A stretch of 64,000 nt of DNA from Tigriopus japonicus. Taxonomy: Eukaryota > Arthropoda > Copepoda > Harpacticoida > Harpacticidae. A program made the translations under genes and the position numbers. Below, one piece after another: positions 1 through 11,020 of this stretch. The stretch lies in the NCBI GenBank assembly GCA_010645155.1, contig CM021320.1, positions 1,366,965 to 1,430,964 of the forward strand, given 5' to 3'. The number at the start of each line of letters is the position of its first letter. Positions within the stretch are counted from its first letter, which is position 1. The notes under the pieces are model-generated. The model did not search any database. It was not told the DNA's origin and was given only the letters and a program-made list of their open reading frames with translations.

Positions 1-1599
1 CTCGTTTACTCAGAGTTGCCGGCATGAAAAAGTAAAATGCCAAATTTTTTTTAGTATTCTCGAAATCTTTTGCATTTCCTATGTGAGAGAATTGAAGTGT
101 GAAATTTTCTTAAAAATACATCCTTTCAAAGGTATGGGCCCTATATAGCTGAATCAGCCTGGTTTAGTGAAATTCGGATGGCAAGTTTATTCTTCGTTCA
201 TTGCAAATTTGGCAAACCTGTTAGCTGGGAAAAGTACTTGTACAAACACCCAAGCTATGCCAAGCTTCAGCAAGCCCAAGCATTGTGCCAGTACAGCTTG
301 CCCAATCTCTTGTTTGCCCCCCATCACTACTTTCGAGTGACAAAGTTACGATTTCATATCCATCACCATGTTGTCAATTGACTTGGCCTTTGCAACGTGA
401 ATTTTGATTTCACCTTTAAGCTTTTGCATCAATCAATTTGCATCATATGTTCCTCAAAACCAGGTTTCTAAAAGATTGAAGTGCTACTGGCTACTGCTGT
501 TACATCAGGAAATATCCCTAACAAAATATGGCATGGGAGACAATGCAAATAAACACAGTTGAACCTATTTTGGATACATACATTTTGATTTCAGAAATTT
601 TCGTTGTTTATTTCATATTTCAAATGCCTGTAGTAGTATTACCGCTTAAAGGGAAAAAAGAACAAAAATAGTGGGCATGACTGGTGAACCACATACAGTG
701 CACGTACAGATGTTAGTTGGTGAATATTATATGTATTCCTACTAAATGTTAGAGAATGATAACTATCTAAAACTTCTCCACAGATGTAGCGTTTGTAGAT
801 TGCATTCAAAGATTGAGTGGCGCCTCCAGAACGATGAAGCGATCGAGAGAATCAATTCGTGAAGTGACGGGGAAGGGTACCGGAACGTCGTCAAAAATTG
901 AAAGAATTAGCCCGTTGAAACAATCTGATTTAATTTTTGATTCCGCCAGTCAATGGCTGGAGAGATTCTTGAGTAAGGCAGCGAGGGGGTAGATTTGCGT
1001 CAGGAGATATGCGGTGTCATTGTTCAAGAAAAGGGATTTTCGAGGCATCTTTCAGATACTTGAGAAAACGGCGTAGAGGGCTTCCCATGTGGACCTTGAA
1101 ATTTTTGCTTACTTTCAACGGAACTTGATCCTCATCTCTGCAGAGAGGGTTGCCAGATTATGGAAGAGCCAAAGGACGGCAAAGTCATATTTAGACCTAA
1201 AAATCATGTTGCCAAAATTTCTACCTAAGTGACACTGGTAAATCTTGAATTGCTCTTTAAAGAGACATCCAACGACAGTTTTAATAAAAATGTTAAGTTG
1301 TGGAAGCATATTCATTTCTGTCAATTCAGACTGTTTCTTTGAGATTTGGTCTTTATGATTTGACTGTCGCAGCACTAGTCACATTATTTTTCTTGTCACA
1401 CGTCTTCCTTCTCTGAACAACCTCAAGCCATTTTTAAAAGCCAGAAGACTTGAAAACGACATTCTTCCATTGGATATTGATTTTGTTTGGCACTAATTAT
1501 GCTTTAAATCCGTCACTAATTATAAAACAATTAGGTATGTACGATCAGCTATGGGATTTTGCGCTATCAAAGCCATATAAATTTTCAAGTGAAATTGGC
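1..1599. other. Gene-free stretch
   Basis: I see no coding region, RNA gene or clear repeat end here. Both strands are broken by frequent stops and only short, unrelated ORFs exist. The base composition is AT-rich like the rest of the intergenic DNA. Confidence 0.6.
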
Positions 1600-3274
1600 G
1601 GCGCTGAATCTCTAGCTTAGAAAGGAACCCAGTCAAAACAGTAGGTTGCGTGAGTAATTTCGCATACATGCGTCAATCTGAGAGGAGAAGGCATTGACTG
1701 AGGTGAGATATATGATATGTGGTACAAATGATATATGTGAGCCATATCGGGCCATGGAGGAACTGGAACGGTGCCTAAACTTGCCCAGGAGTACGTGTGA
1801 AACCATCTCTGATGGTGACGACCGTCAAACCACCAATGAGAACTAGATTCCCCTGCTGGGTCTAAATAGGCAATTTCATCGAGCTCAAACATAACCCAGG
1901 ATGGAAGAGGAGTAACCCTCCAGATATCACCACAGATACTTCTATTTAGCATTGTTTCACAGAAGTTGGACTAATGGGTGGAGCAAGATTCCATCTATGT
2001 ATTTTCCTGATTGTTAAGAGGACTAAAATCCTTTGGAGAGCTGAATGTCAAACGTTCATGAGACGAGTAAAAGGAGTGCTGGGACCTCTAAAATCAAGGT
2101 GAAGAACAATTAGTCAATAAATATTAACACAAAAAGTTTGACTGAATTCTTTCAAGATGCATGTTTAACAGTTTTACTCGTTAATAAGGAATGAATGACA
2201 TTGTTTCAAAATAAAACCTTGGCCTCATACCATTTTTTCAAAAATCGGAGTTTGTGTCCACCCCTTTCAGGGGTTCCTGCCTAACCTAACCTAACCTAAC
2301 GTTAAATATGATATTCGTTATTTCTTTCCTTACAAATAAAAAGCAGTCTTAGCCTGAAAACAGATTGCGGTTGGTTTCAACTGGCGGTTACATTTTTTTC
2401 AAAGAAGTAAGTCATTAAAAATGGTAATTAATATTTGAGTAAGCTATTTGGACCTTGACCCCAGGGCATTTTCCTCTTGGAAAAGGCAGACGAACCAATT
2501 TTCTCCCAACAAATCAAAACGGTTTTTTTCCATCAAGCTCAACCATTACCCACTTTGCGCATCTTATGAATATCTCACCTTTTCTCGGATTATCCTAAAC
2601 TCAAAGACATGTTCAACCACTAAAGGTAACTTGAAGATCTAACTACCAATTCTAGATGATATCTAGAATATGAAGTTACGCTGAGGTCTAACAACCCTAT
2701 ATCAACCCGGATTACTTCCTAAGTTTGCCCTAATCTGTGGATAGCTAAGAAATTTGTATGTTCTTCAAGTCTTCCAGAAGAAAAACTCGCCAAATGCATG
2801 CATATTGACCCGCGAGAAAGCTAGTTCTTGTTACAGAGGACACACTTGGTTAGAAATCTGGATTGTTATTGGTGGTGTGACCCTAGCTTAAACTTGTAGT
2901 TCGGTCTTCAAGTTTCTTTTATTGATTGATCGTGTCTTTGAGTTCAAGGTAATCCGAGGACACGGGAGACATTCCATCGTGCAAACTGGGTTATGTTTGA
3001 GCTCGATGAAATTGCCCATTTAGACCCAGCAGGGAAATCTAGTTCTCATTGGTGGTTTGACGGTCGTCACCATCAGAGATGGTTTTACACGTACTCGTGG
3101 GCGAGTTTTGGCACCGTACCAATTCCTCCATGGCCCGATATGGCTCACATATATCATATATATCACATATCATATATCTCACTTCATTCCATACCTTCTC
3201 CTCTCAGATTGACGCAAGGTTACGAAATTACTCACGCAACCTACCGTTTTGACTGGGTTCCTTTCTAAGCTAGA
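1600..3274. repeat. Large inverted repeat, arms about 1600-1893 and 2983-3274
   Basis: The left arm read on the minus strand matches the right arm read on the plus strand over roughly 290 bases, with scattered differences. Both arms begin with CTGGGTTATGTTTGAGCTCG and end near CTTTCTAAGCTAGA. About 1.1 kb separates them; it contains the CCTAA repeat and no gene. Each arm carries an open frame of about 90 codons with the same product, but many differences between the arms change amino acids, so I do not treat the frame as a gene. Most likely two oppositely oriented copies of one mobile element, or the long ends of one element. Confidence 0.75.
2281..2300 (+). repeat. Interstitial telomere-like repeat (CTAAC x4)
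   Basis: Four exact tandem units of CTAAC, preceded by a palindromic CCCCTTTCAGGGG. On the other strand this reads TTAGG, the ancestral arthropod telomere unit. It lies between the arms of the 1600-3274 inverted repeat. It could be a relic of break repair or part of a mobile element; four units are too few to indicate a chromosome end. Confidence 0.6.
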
Positions 3275-3459
3275 CGCTGAATCAGCTGAAAATGAATCAA
3301 GCATGCTCGATGCTTTCCGAGGCTGCATTGCAGGAAGCATTGGCATCGATGCCATCAAGCCAGTCAGCTTGTTTTACATCACTAATGAGGACCTACAGGC
3401 TTGATGACGGCTTGATGCCGAGGTGAAAATCTCCAGTGCTGCCAATTTTACTCCAGATA

Positions 3460-3748
3460 TTAGCTGAGTTTATATACCCTGTGACAACTTGAGTTGTGAC
3501 AGAAATTTTTCGCTACCACACACAATTGACTTCAATTGCAAACTCGAAAGTACATAAGTTAGGACAAGAAATCCTGTGGCAAAGCTTATGAAAGAGTTTT
3601 GCGACGGGGTTTACAAGCTTAGCTTTCTTTGAACGATTTCTTGTGGCAACTTACGTACTTTCGTGTTTGCAAATGAAACCAACGGCGTGTGGTAACGTAA
3701 AATTTCTGTAACAACTCAAGTTGTCACAGGGTATATAAACTCAGCTAA
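3460..3748. mobile_element. MITE with TA target duplication
   Basis: The ends are near-perfect inverted copies over about 40 bases: TTAGCTGAGTTTATATACCC at the left and its reverse complement at the right. TA flanks both ends (3458-3459 and 3749-3750). It is 289 bp with no coding capacity. The TA duplication and short length point to a non-autonomous Tc1/mariner-type element. The interior is also partly self-complementary, so the whole element can fold into a hairpin. Confidence 0.75.
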
Positions 3749-3921
3749 TATCATATCCTTTTCTGCAACGTCAAACATTTGGCAAAACATTTTTTTGAGG
3801 TTTTAGGTTGACTACAAATTGTCACTGTTAGCCAGTAACTTAAATGTGTTAGGCAGGTTGAATGGGACAATGTAATTGCATGCGTTTTCTTTTCTTACCG
3901 CTGGAGCCACCACCCCAACTT

Positions 3922-4150
3922 CAAAATGCTGAGGATTTTACGATCAAAATGATACCGCTGATATTACGCTTCTTCACAGTGCAGCCTTACTTTGCCCTTC
4001 TGCCAGTCTGCGCTCCGTTACCTTAGCGGGAAATTTCAAAATTGCTCTTCCTCTTCTCAATGGCAGACGAGACGCGGCAGCTGAGGCTGGAGCGTGAGGA
4101 AAAGTGAAATCATCTCTATCATTTTGATCGTAAAATGCTCGGCATTTTAG
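3922..4150. mobile_element. Short inverted-repeat element (MITE-like)
   Basis: Inverted ends of about 32 bases: the left end contains GATTTTACGATCAAAATGAT and the right end, near 4117-4150, is its reverse complement with a few changes. About 160 bp of unrelated sequence lies between. No ORF of note. Target duplications could not be defined with confidence. Confidence 0.6.
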
Positions 4151-4598
4151 GTCATATGTTTTGTGTTTGGAGATCCATGCTTGAAGCATACTTCATCAAT
4201 TGACTTCCATCGTTTTTGCGTCTTTTAAACGTTTTCAGGCTTTTGAAATGACGCCAAATGAATGTCAGCTTCTATGTATTTTATGTTTAACCAAGGAGTA
4301 CTCTACCCTGGAGGTAGACTGGGCGCAAGTTCAAGACAACGAAAGGGCGATGCCAGCAAGACATTTCCTTATAGAAAATGAGGTTCAAAATCAATTTGAG
4401 CGATATTTCTGACTGAAAATTAATTACTATATATTTTTAGGTTATTTCTAGCAAGTAAATGTCCCAAAATACCAAGATAGTAAAACTGGACAGTTACAAA
4501 ACTTGAAGATAGAGAAAGGAACATGAGAAAACAACAGTATATTTTAGCAACAAAACATAACAATAAACTACATATTCCAATGTCCACGAATGTTTTTC

Positions 4599-6310
4599 TT
4601 AGTACTGAGATTGCAATTTATTTATTATCTTGGCCCCTGGGCTGGATTTGGAGGTGTCAAACTGTTTCGTCTTTTCCTTGCTGTCGTAAATTTCAGAGTT
4701 CTGTTCTTTGGCAAAAATAACTTCATAAGAGCGACCTTTGCCACAGGAGGCTTCCAAAATGGAAGCTGCATCAAATGAGCTTCCAATGATCAAACAAAAG
4801 CTTTTGGCAAACACCTCTCTTGGGTGTTGGCATTCTAAAAGAAACTGCTTGCTTTCCTGGTTTGCCATGATTTCCACAATTGATTTGCTCCAAAAAGCTT
4901 TCTCGAGGGCCATTGGAAGTTGAGGCTTTTTCATCTTCAAGATTAAAAACTATGAAGGTTTTGCCTTGTGACACCAAGTTTGGGCATTGGGTACACTTCA
5001 CTCGATGATCGCACAAGATAACGAGCAATGTAGAAACCAATACTGTTGTCTTCAATGGACTCCAAATGAGTAATGGGAAGAAACTTGAGCATCAATGGAA
5101 GTTTTATAGCGGCATTATGGATGGTTTCACCTTCGGACACTGATTTGAGGCCAACATTTTTTTAATGTCACAAACGTGCATGTTGTCGAAGTTCAACAAG
5201 AATCAAACTTATATTAGTTTATCCACTCCACGGCTTATCAGACTCTAGAATCTGTCGGTAAGAGGTAAAATAATTACCTCCCGAAAGTTGTCGGTACCAA
5301 CCAAATCAGGCTGATTGAAATGATAGATTGAAATTTCCCAAAAAGTACATTTTGGATCTCATGCCTATGTAACATATCTTCGGCATATTCTTGGAGAGTT
5401 TTGGTGGACAAAGTCATGGCAAGCATGGTGGGAGATGTGAGACCTTACCGCTCTTTTCCCTGGTCTTCTAATTTCGAATTCCAATCAGAGATCCAAAATG
5501 AAAATTTCGAAAGAAATTTCAAGTTATCATCCTAAACTGAATAAATTGAGGCACGGGATGGGTCACGTTTTTGTGTGTGAAGGACAGCACTTTAAGTGTT
5601 CACCACTTTCCACCACTTATTTATCAATTTTGGGAACTTTAATGTGTCTTTCCACGGTTTATCTGTATTGTTGATGTAAAATTCCACGTGATTGTGTTCC
5701 ACCGTATTGAAAGTCTTGGAGTCTTGGGACTATTCGGTTAAGGCTGTTTTTATCTTCATTAAAGTATTCTCCATAGCTCTTCAAGGCTGCCAAAATATTT
5801 GGTATTTCCCATAAGTATTTGATGCAATCTCGGGTTGTCACACTTGCAACAGAGGATTGGGAGAAGATCACGTTTTGGACTTGCATTTTCAAAGGTGCCA
5901 TCTTGAAATATTTGTTAGATGAAACAAGATATTGATCTGGCCAGTTCCTCTTTCCTTAATGTTTAGAAAAAGGAGACAGTTTGGCTTTTTGACGACTGAG
6001 ATGCCTTCTGGCAAGCCAAGGGTGTGTTGCTTGAACATGATATCCTCAAGGGACTTTAAGTGTTCATCCTCAAGAAACGCCTCATCCTAAGCCTCCTCCT
6101 TTTGAATTTGAAGGGCTGGTCGGGCTCCTGAAGTAGCGAGCCTCTGTCTGGTTCCGTGATGGCTTTGGCATGGTCGAAAGATATCTTGAAACTCGCTGAA
6201 CGGGCCACTTGGAACCTTTTTGGAACTTGGATCTGCGGATCTGGAGGTGGGCCTCCGTATCTTGACCAGTAGCCAGACCTGCAACCAGGTGCAGCACAAG
6301 TGTTCACCAT
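4599..6310 (-). pseudogene. Decayed P-element-like THAP transposase
   Basis: Read on the minus strand, the fragment starts at 6310 with MVNTCAAPGCRSGY, which looks like the start of a THAP zinc finger (Cys-x4-Cys close to the initiator Met). At 5901-5659 a second fragment has KMQVQNVIFSQSSVAS, resembling the conserved block before the catalytic domain in P-element/THAP9 transposases. At 5090-4950, in different frames, are a stretch like YIARYLV and a KCTQCP motif, recalling the YIAGY...C..C region near the C terminus of that family. The pieces lie in different frames and are separated by stops, so the gene is dead. Assignment rests on motif recall only; each piece alone is weak, but their order agrees with the family. 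I did not find its terminal repeats. Confidence 0.45.
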
Positions 6311-6317
6311 CTTCCAA

Positions 6318-7126
6318 TTATTCGACGTGAGAAATTCTACGTTTCCAAAACACCAATCACCTAATTTCTATTTAAGGAGACTGCACTCCCGCTGTCTCTC
6401 AACTGTCGTTTCCCAGCGTGACTGAGTCTCCAGAGTCTGAAGATCTCCTTGGTTTAACACAAAATTTGATAAGAAATGCTCTAACAGGCTTAAAACATGC
6501 TTGAAGTCAATAATGGAAGCATGCTTGCAGCATGTCTTGGTGCAGACAAAACATATGAGCTTCATTCATATGATACCATTAGGCATACAAAAATGTATTT
6601 GAGCTTTAGTTTGTTGTCCTTCAGGCAAAAATGTCATGCACAAGTTCAGTTTTGCAAGAAAAAAAAAACGAAGCATGGATCCCTCCAAACACGCCTCATT
6701 ATTATAGAAGTATCATTTGCTATCTGATTGAGACCAACCAAGATCAATCCGAAGGATATCCCAATCCTTCTAAAATCTTTCAAGTTCCATCACGAGGTTA
6801 TTTAAATGGTGCATAATCCGTTTCCTCCATGAAGAGTTATTAATGCTTGTGAGCACTATTTACTTAAATTTAAGAATATCATATTGTCATGAATAATAGA
6901 AATAGAAACCAAGCATGAATAATATTAATCGTACAATTTCAAGGAAAGGTTTAGTGAGTGATATTTCTCCGAAGCTTGTGCGGGTACAAAACACCAAAAC
7001 TACTTCCACAACAAAAAACCTAATTGCGCAACGTAGAATTTACAGAAAAAGCAAACTTTTGCGGAAGTTTCCCGTTTTAGACTCACGCAACCTGCAGAAT
7101 CCGTTAGTGAAATTATTGGTAAAAGA
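6318..7126. other. Gene-free stretch
   Basis: AT-rich DNA with no ORF I can support. A frame at 6915-7142 runs into the left arm of the next inverted repeat, but its product is Lys/Arg/Asn-rich and matches nothing I know. Confidence 0.5.
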
Positions 7127-7485
7127 GGTTGTGAAGAATTGATTATTGTCTTTCGCCATGGACGCTGCCAAGACCTGCCGCGTAGACATCGCTGTAGGCC
7201 AGCCAGCACTGTCCAGGCACATAGAAAGAGACAAATTACCTAATATTTCAAGTAAATTTGCCAACAATGTCGCCAACCAATGTCCTTTTTGATATCGGTA
7301 AACAATTTTGATACTTATTTATCAGTACAATATCACACATATTGCGAAATAGTTAAAATTATGTTGAGTTTTGTCTCTTCCCGAGTGCATGGACAATGCT
7401 GGCTGGCCTTCAGCTATGTCTACGCAACAGGCTGGTGGGGCGGGAATAGAGGGGGACAACAAACAATTCTTCACAACCTCTAAAG
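7127..7485. repeat. Inverted repeat with arms of about 115 bp
   Basis: The left arm (about 7127-7240, plus strand) and the right arm (about 7365-7485, minus strand) share GAGGTTGTGAAGAATTG at their outer ends and GGCCAGCCAGCA..TGTCCA near their inner ends. They differ by scattered substitutions. About 125 bp of AT-rich sequence separates them. The right arm overlaps the 3' end of the 139-codon ORF at 7410-7829, so this repeat probably cut into that reading frame or supplied its last codons. Confidence 0.65.
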
Positions 7486-7829
7486 CTATCGCCACGATGC
7501 CCAACGACCACCCTCTTAATGTCCGGGCTACTTGACGTCAGTTCTTCTTGGAATGCCAATATTCCCGCGATGGTGTCGAATTCGATCTGTGTGGCAACCA
7601 TGAAGACGACCTCCGCTTTTTTGGCCAGTTCTTCTGGAGTTAAGACGTGAATCCCATGGTATTGCAACCTGGGATACTCTTCAGTGTGGCCGCCTAATTT
7701 CATTGACTTGACCTCTGGATAGAGGCCGTCGAGGACCTCTCGCATGACCCTGGAGGCAATCTTGAATTTATTGTGGATCTCCGCGAGAGTGAGATCTCCT
7801 CCGTCAGTTAAAAACTTCTCGATCCTCAT
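7410..7829 (-). CDS. Hypothetical protein, 139 aa; possibly a truncated gene
   Basis: This ORF looks more like coding DNA than its AT-rich surroundings: it is longer than neighbouring frames and has mixed codon use. The product starts MRIEKFLTDGGDLTLAEIHN, predicted by eye to be helical and possibly a winged-helix fold, then a strand-rich part containing VVFMVATQIEFDTIAG. There is a faint resemblance in layout to the N-terminal part of POLD3 (DNA polymerase delta subunit 3), which also opens with a (D/E)xFxTD motif followed by a helix-turn-helix; this is a guess, not an identification. The last 35 or so codons lie in the right arm of an inverted repeat, so the true protein, if any, probably continued differently. 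An E2F/CRE-like cluster lies about 85-135 bp upstream. No introns or partner exons were found. Confidence 0.3.
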   Translation of the reverse strand: MRIEKFLTDGGDLTLAEIHNKFKIASRVMREVLDGLYPEVKSMKLGGHTEEYPRLQYHGIHVLTPEELAKKAEVVFMVATQIEFDTIAGILAFQEELTSSSPDIKRVVVGHRGDSFRGCEELFVVPLYSRPTSLLRRHS

Positions 7830-7913
7830 CTTGACCTTGGCACACGGGCCTTGCTCGGCCTTGCTCCTGATAATTCCCTCCGGTGCTCCTTCACGCCAGA
7901 TCTATGGTGGCGG

Positions 7914-7965
7914 TTTCCCGCCGTTTACAGCAATTACTAGTGACGTCATCATTTTCGGCGGGAAA
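7914..7965. promoter_or_regulatory. Cluster of E2F-like and CRE-like sites
   Basis: Within 52 bp are TTTCCCGCC (7914-7922), the full palindrome TGACGTCA (7941-7948) and GGCGGGAAA (7957-7965). The two outer sites match the E2F consensus and face each other. E2F plus CRE/ATF sites are typical of promoters of cell-cycle and DNA-replication genes. The cluster lies just upstream of the minus-strand ORF starting at 7829. That these sites work is inference. Confidence 0.45.
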
Positions 7966-7969
7966 AAAG

Positions 7970-8599
7970 TTCGGAAGACCTGTGTTTCTGATGAGCGTGC
8001 AAGGTAACTAAAACGAGGGTATAGGCCAGGTGATTGCAACAATGCCTTTCTTATCTGCACAAATTGAAGTTTAAATAGCAAATCTAGACATTGTTTTAGC
8101 AAAAAAGTATGTTTTGTTGCTTTTATCTAAAATTTTGCTACATAAGTTGAGAGGGTTCTTTCGAACTTAGGAATGCCTAACTTTGAATAACAAGATGGCC
8201 AGCGGAGATCGGTTCCTGGGGCAACTAAACCTAAAAACAAATAGTTTGTTTAATTGAAGGCTTCCAAGTTCTCCATTTGTTTTCAAATTACTTTGCAATA
8301 CTTCTCAACATACATTAACCATGCCATTGCCCATAATTGCAACATTTTTCGAAAATCTGACCCTTGAAAACTGAGATTTTTTGGCAAGCCTAGACTGCTA
8401 ACGGCAGTAAGAGACGGCAGCAGGTCCGTAAAATGATGCGGTAATCACTCCCATAGCAAGGGATGTATAGAGCTTAGGCTCGAACTGGAAAAGCTCGAGC
8501 TCGAAGGGTAAAATCCGCATGAACCAAAATATGATATATATTTTAAAAAAGGGCGGGAAAACTATTTTTTTTATTTAAAAAAGGGCAGTAAAACCTTTT
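7970..8599. other. Gene-free stretch
   Basis: No coding region or recognised element. Near 8550-8600 the sequence becomes AT-rich with purine runs and leads into the tandem repeats. Confidence 0.5.
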
Positions 8600-9090
8600 T
8601 TTCTCCAAGTTCACGGGACCAAATAAGGTCAAACAACCTATAAAAAAGTTCATGATATGTCCCAAAAGGAAAGTTGTACATAATGAATGAAAATTTTAAT
8701 CCACTTAAATCTTTGGTCGCCCGAAACTGACGGACGTAGAAATATATAAAAAAGCGCCGAAATATTTTCTCAATTTCTTTACTTTTTTAAAACTTTGGCC
8801 CTTGTAATTAGGGCTTGCAAACCTACAAAAAAGTTGATGATTTTGCCAAAGTTATTTGTATATGTCCCAAAAGAACTGTAGTATATGAAATTACCAAAAA
8901 GTTAATCCAATTAAATCTTTGGTCGCCCAAAAATGACGGACGTAAAAATAGATCTACAGAAAAGCGCCAAAATATTTTCAATTTCTTTACTTTTTTAACA
9001 CTTTGGCTCTTGTAATTAGGGCTTGCAAACCTACAAAAAAGTTGATGAAATGGCCAAAGTTATTTGTTTATGTCCCAAAAGGACTGTTGT
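8600..9090 (+). repeat. Tandem repeat, unit about 207 bp, roughly 2.3 copies
   Basis: Landmarks recur at the same spacing: GGTCGCCC at 8715 and 8921 (206 bp), and GGGCTTGCAAACCTACAAAA at 8811 and 9019 (208 bp). A diverged earlier unit begins near 8630. The units differ by point changes and small gaps, so the array is not recent. No coding potential. It may be a short satellite fragment or the internal repeats of a mobile element. Confidence 0.8.
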
Positions 9091-9098
9091 AAACGAAA

Positions 9099-9445
9099 TT
9101 TCTAAGCTGAGCCAACATTTTTTCTTAGAATTTTTTTTTCTTAGCTGAAACGCACTGTAAATTCCACTTTTACTTATAGGTTTTAAAATTTTAAAATTTT
9201 CTAAATTTAAAAGCCTTAGAAATTCCACTTTTACTTAGATGTTCTCAATTTTGTATTAATTTTCTAAGCTGAGCCAACATTTTTTTCTTAGAATTTTTTT
9301 ATTTTATTTTTTTTCTAAGCTGAAAAGCACTATAAATTCCACTTTTACTTAGAGTTTTCAAAATTTTAAAATTTTCAAAATTTAAAAGCCTTAGAAATTC
9401 CACTTTTACTTAGAATTTTCAATTTTTTCAATTTTCTAAGGTGAG
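9099..9445 (+). repeat. Tandem repeat, unit about 162 bp, two copies
   Basis: TTTCTAAGCTGAGCCAACAT occurs at 9099 and 9261, and a third, changed start (TTTCTAAGGTGAGC) at about 9433. Within each unit the phrase AATTCCACTTTTACTTA is itself repeated twice, so the array has a second, shorter period of about 80 bp. It directly follows the 207-bp array. Confidence 0.8.
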
Positions 9446-9462
9446 CGATAGTGTTTACCTCA

Positions 9463-9550
9463 CACGGTTTCCAAATCCGTGATCTCTTGTTAAAACAAAT
9501 TCCACTATGAACCAAAGGTACCACGGATTTGGAAACCGTGCTCAGTTAAA
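9463..9550. repeat. Perfect 19-bp inverted repeat with 50-bp loop
   Basis: CACGGTTTCCAAATCCGTG at 9463-9481 is matched exactly by its reverse complement at 9532-9550. Each arm also contains a smaller near-palindrome (CACGG...CCGTG). A perfect match in a region where all other repeats are diverged suggests a recent origin or a maintained function. Confidence 0.8.
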
Positions 9551-10771
9551 AGTTAATGGCCGTTAATTTTTTCTAAACCAGTTAACTATAACGTACGTTA
9601 ATTTCTAACCATTAATGACCGTTATTTTTTGACTGCAAAAGACATTACAGTATTACTATAACATTGACCCATTTTGACTGATTTCTGCCGTTTTTTTTAC
9701 CCTTTTCTGGATTTGCTTAAAAGTTTTTAAATAAGGGCCCATTATGTGTGTGTGTATTGTATATTTCAGTGATGCTTCACTTTTGTTTGTTCAGGCACAG
9801 AATAAATAGGAGATCTGCACAATAGTTGGATGTCAGGAACAATGGAGCGGATTAGAATGATGCAAGTATCTGCAAAATATTCAACATTGAGGACCTAACA
9901 TTATCAACAATAATAATAACAAGAATAAAACAACGAGAAACCTAACTGCTTTAGATTGGCAACAACGATGCAATTCTTTCAAATTCTTGTTTAGCTGCAT
10001 TGGTATTTAAGTGGTTTGATAAGGGGGTTTTTGATGTTGTGGCGCCCTAGAATTTCATTCCACAGCTTGACTCCTGCATGTAAATCAATTCCCCCTCTAT
10101 ATACAGGATAGGGTGGAGAAGAAATACTAGAAGGCAGAGATTGGCATTCAAATCTATGATTGCCGATTGATTGTACGCGTGGCCACTCTGGCTTCCTTAA
10201 AATTCCTTAAATTGTTTTGGAAGTGTGACTTCTAAATCTCGGTCTTGATTAGCCTCAAAAGTGCATTCATGTGTGGCCTAGAACCAAAACAAAAAAAAAA
10301 CATGGTTTTGCAAATGCTATCCAAATTGAAATATTTTTTGTATCACTTCCACTATTTATTGCTAAATTATTAAGGTCAAAAGATCATCGAAAATGCAACT
10401 TGACATTTTTTTCTTCTAAGTCACACTGCAAGTATCTTTACTCTTCAAAGAGCAACTGCCGGCAACTAGAAATACTAGAAGGCAGAGATTGGCATTCAAA
10501 TCTACGATTGCCCGACCCGGCACGGACTGTCTGTGACGTCATTCATCATGCGGGAAGCCGAAGTTCATGATTAAAGGAACCTTTTCTTCTAAGAAACACA
10601 TCAAAACTATTTCGCTCATCTGATAGGGCAGTTTGGTTATTGAAAATCCTCAAGTCTGCTGGAAATGTGTCTAAGGTATTAACCCGATATGCAAAAAGTG
10701 AATTTCAACTAGTGTGGAGTTTAAACAGGGGCCGATTAATTCACATGATCGGGTGATTGACAACAAAATCT
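9551..10771. repeat. Gene-free stretch with a 45-bp direct repeat
   Basis: GAAATACTAGAAGGCAGAGA followed by TTGGCATTCAAATCTA occurs at 10121-10157 and again at 10469-10505, with one or two changes beyond that, 348 bp apart. The spacing and lack of a gene between suggest two long terminal ends or a tandem duplication. Nothing else recognisable is present in the stretch. Confidence 0.55.
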
Positions 10772-11020
10772 CAGTGATGTGAAATCTCGGCTTGCGCAAG
10801 TTTTTTCACGGGAGGTGGCAGGGTAGGGTTACCTCTTAAAGAATGGGTGCTTTGCTCTGGTATATGAGCAAACACGAATTTGAAGTTGATTTGCAACCCT
10901 GCTCAGAAGTCACGAAAGTCATGCCTTGCCTTTTGTCGCTTCTTAAAGAAAAAAAACCTGTTTATGAAGGCTGGTAGACAGTGGGGAATATGATTTCACT
11001 TAAGTAAATTGGCAACCCCA
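10772..11020 (+). mobile_element. Truncated hAT-type element related to the one at 13622
   Basis: It begins with CAGTGATGTGA and runs parallel to the left half of the element at 13622-14212: both have a cold spot around GCGCA, then TATATGAGCAAACACGAATT or a close variant, then TTGCAACCCTG(C/T)TC. Similarity ends near GGCAACCCC. The right terminus is not seen, so this copy is truncated or strongly diverged. Confidence 0.55.

Noticed and set aside
1617..1952. 111-codon minus-strand ORF and its 91-codon plus-strand twin at 2993-3268
   Set aside because: They are the two arms of one inverted repeat, and most differences between them change the protein. I report the repeat, not genes.
6056..6317. 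Three overlapping minus-strand ORFs
   Set aside because: They are frames of the same decayed THAP transposase fragment, listed as one pseudogene.
8600..9445. CRISPR-like array
   Set aside because: The units are long, diverged and lack unique spacers, and the DNA is from an animal; these are ordinary tandem repeats.
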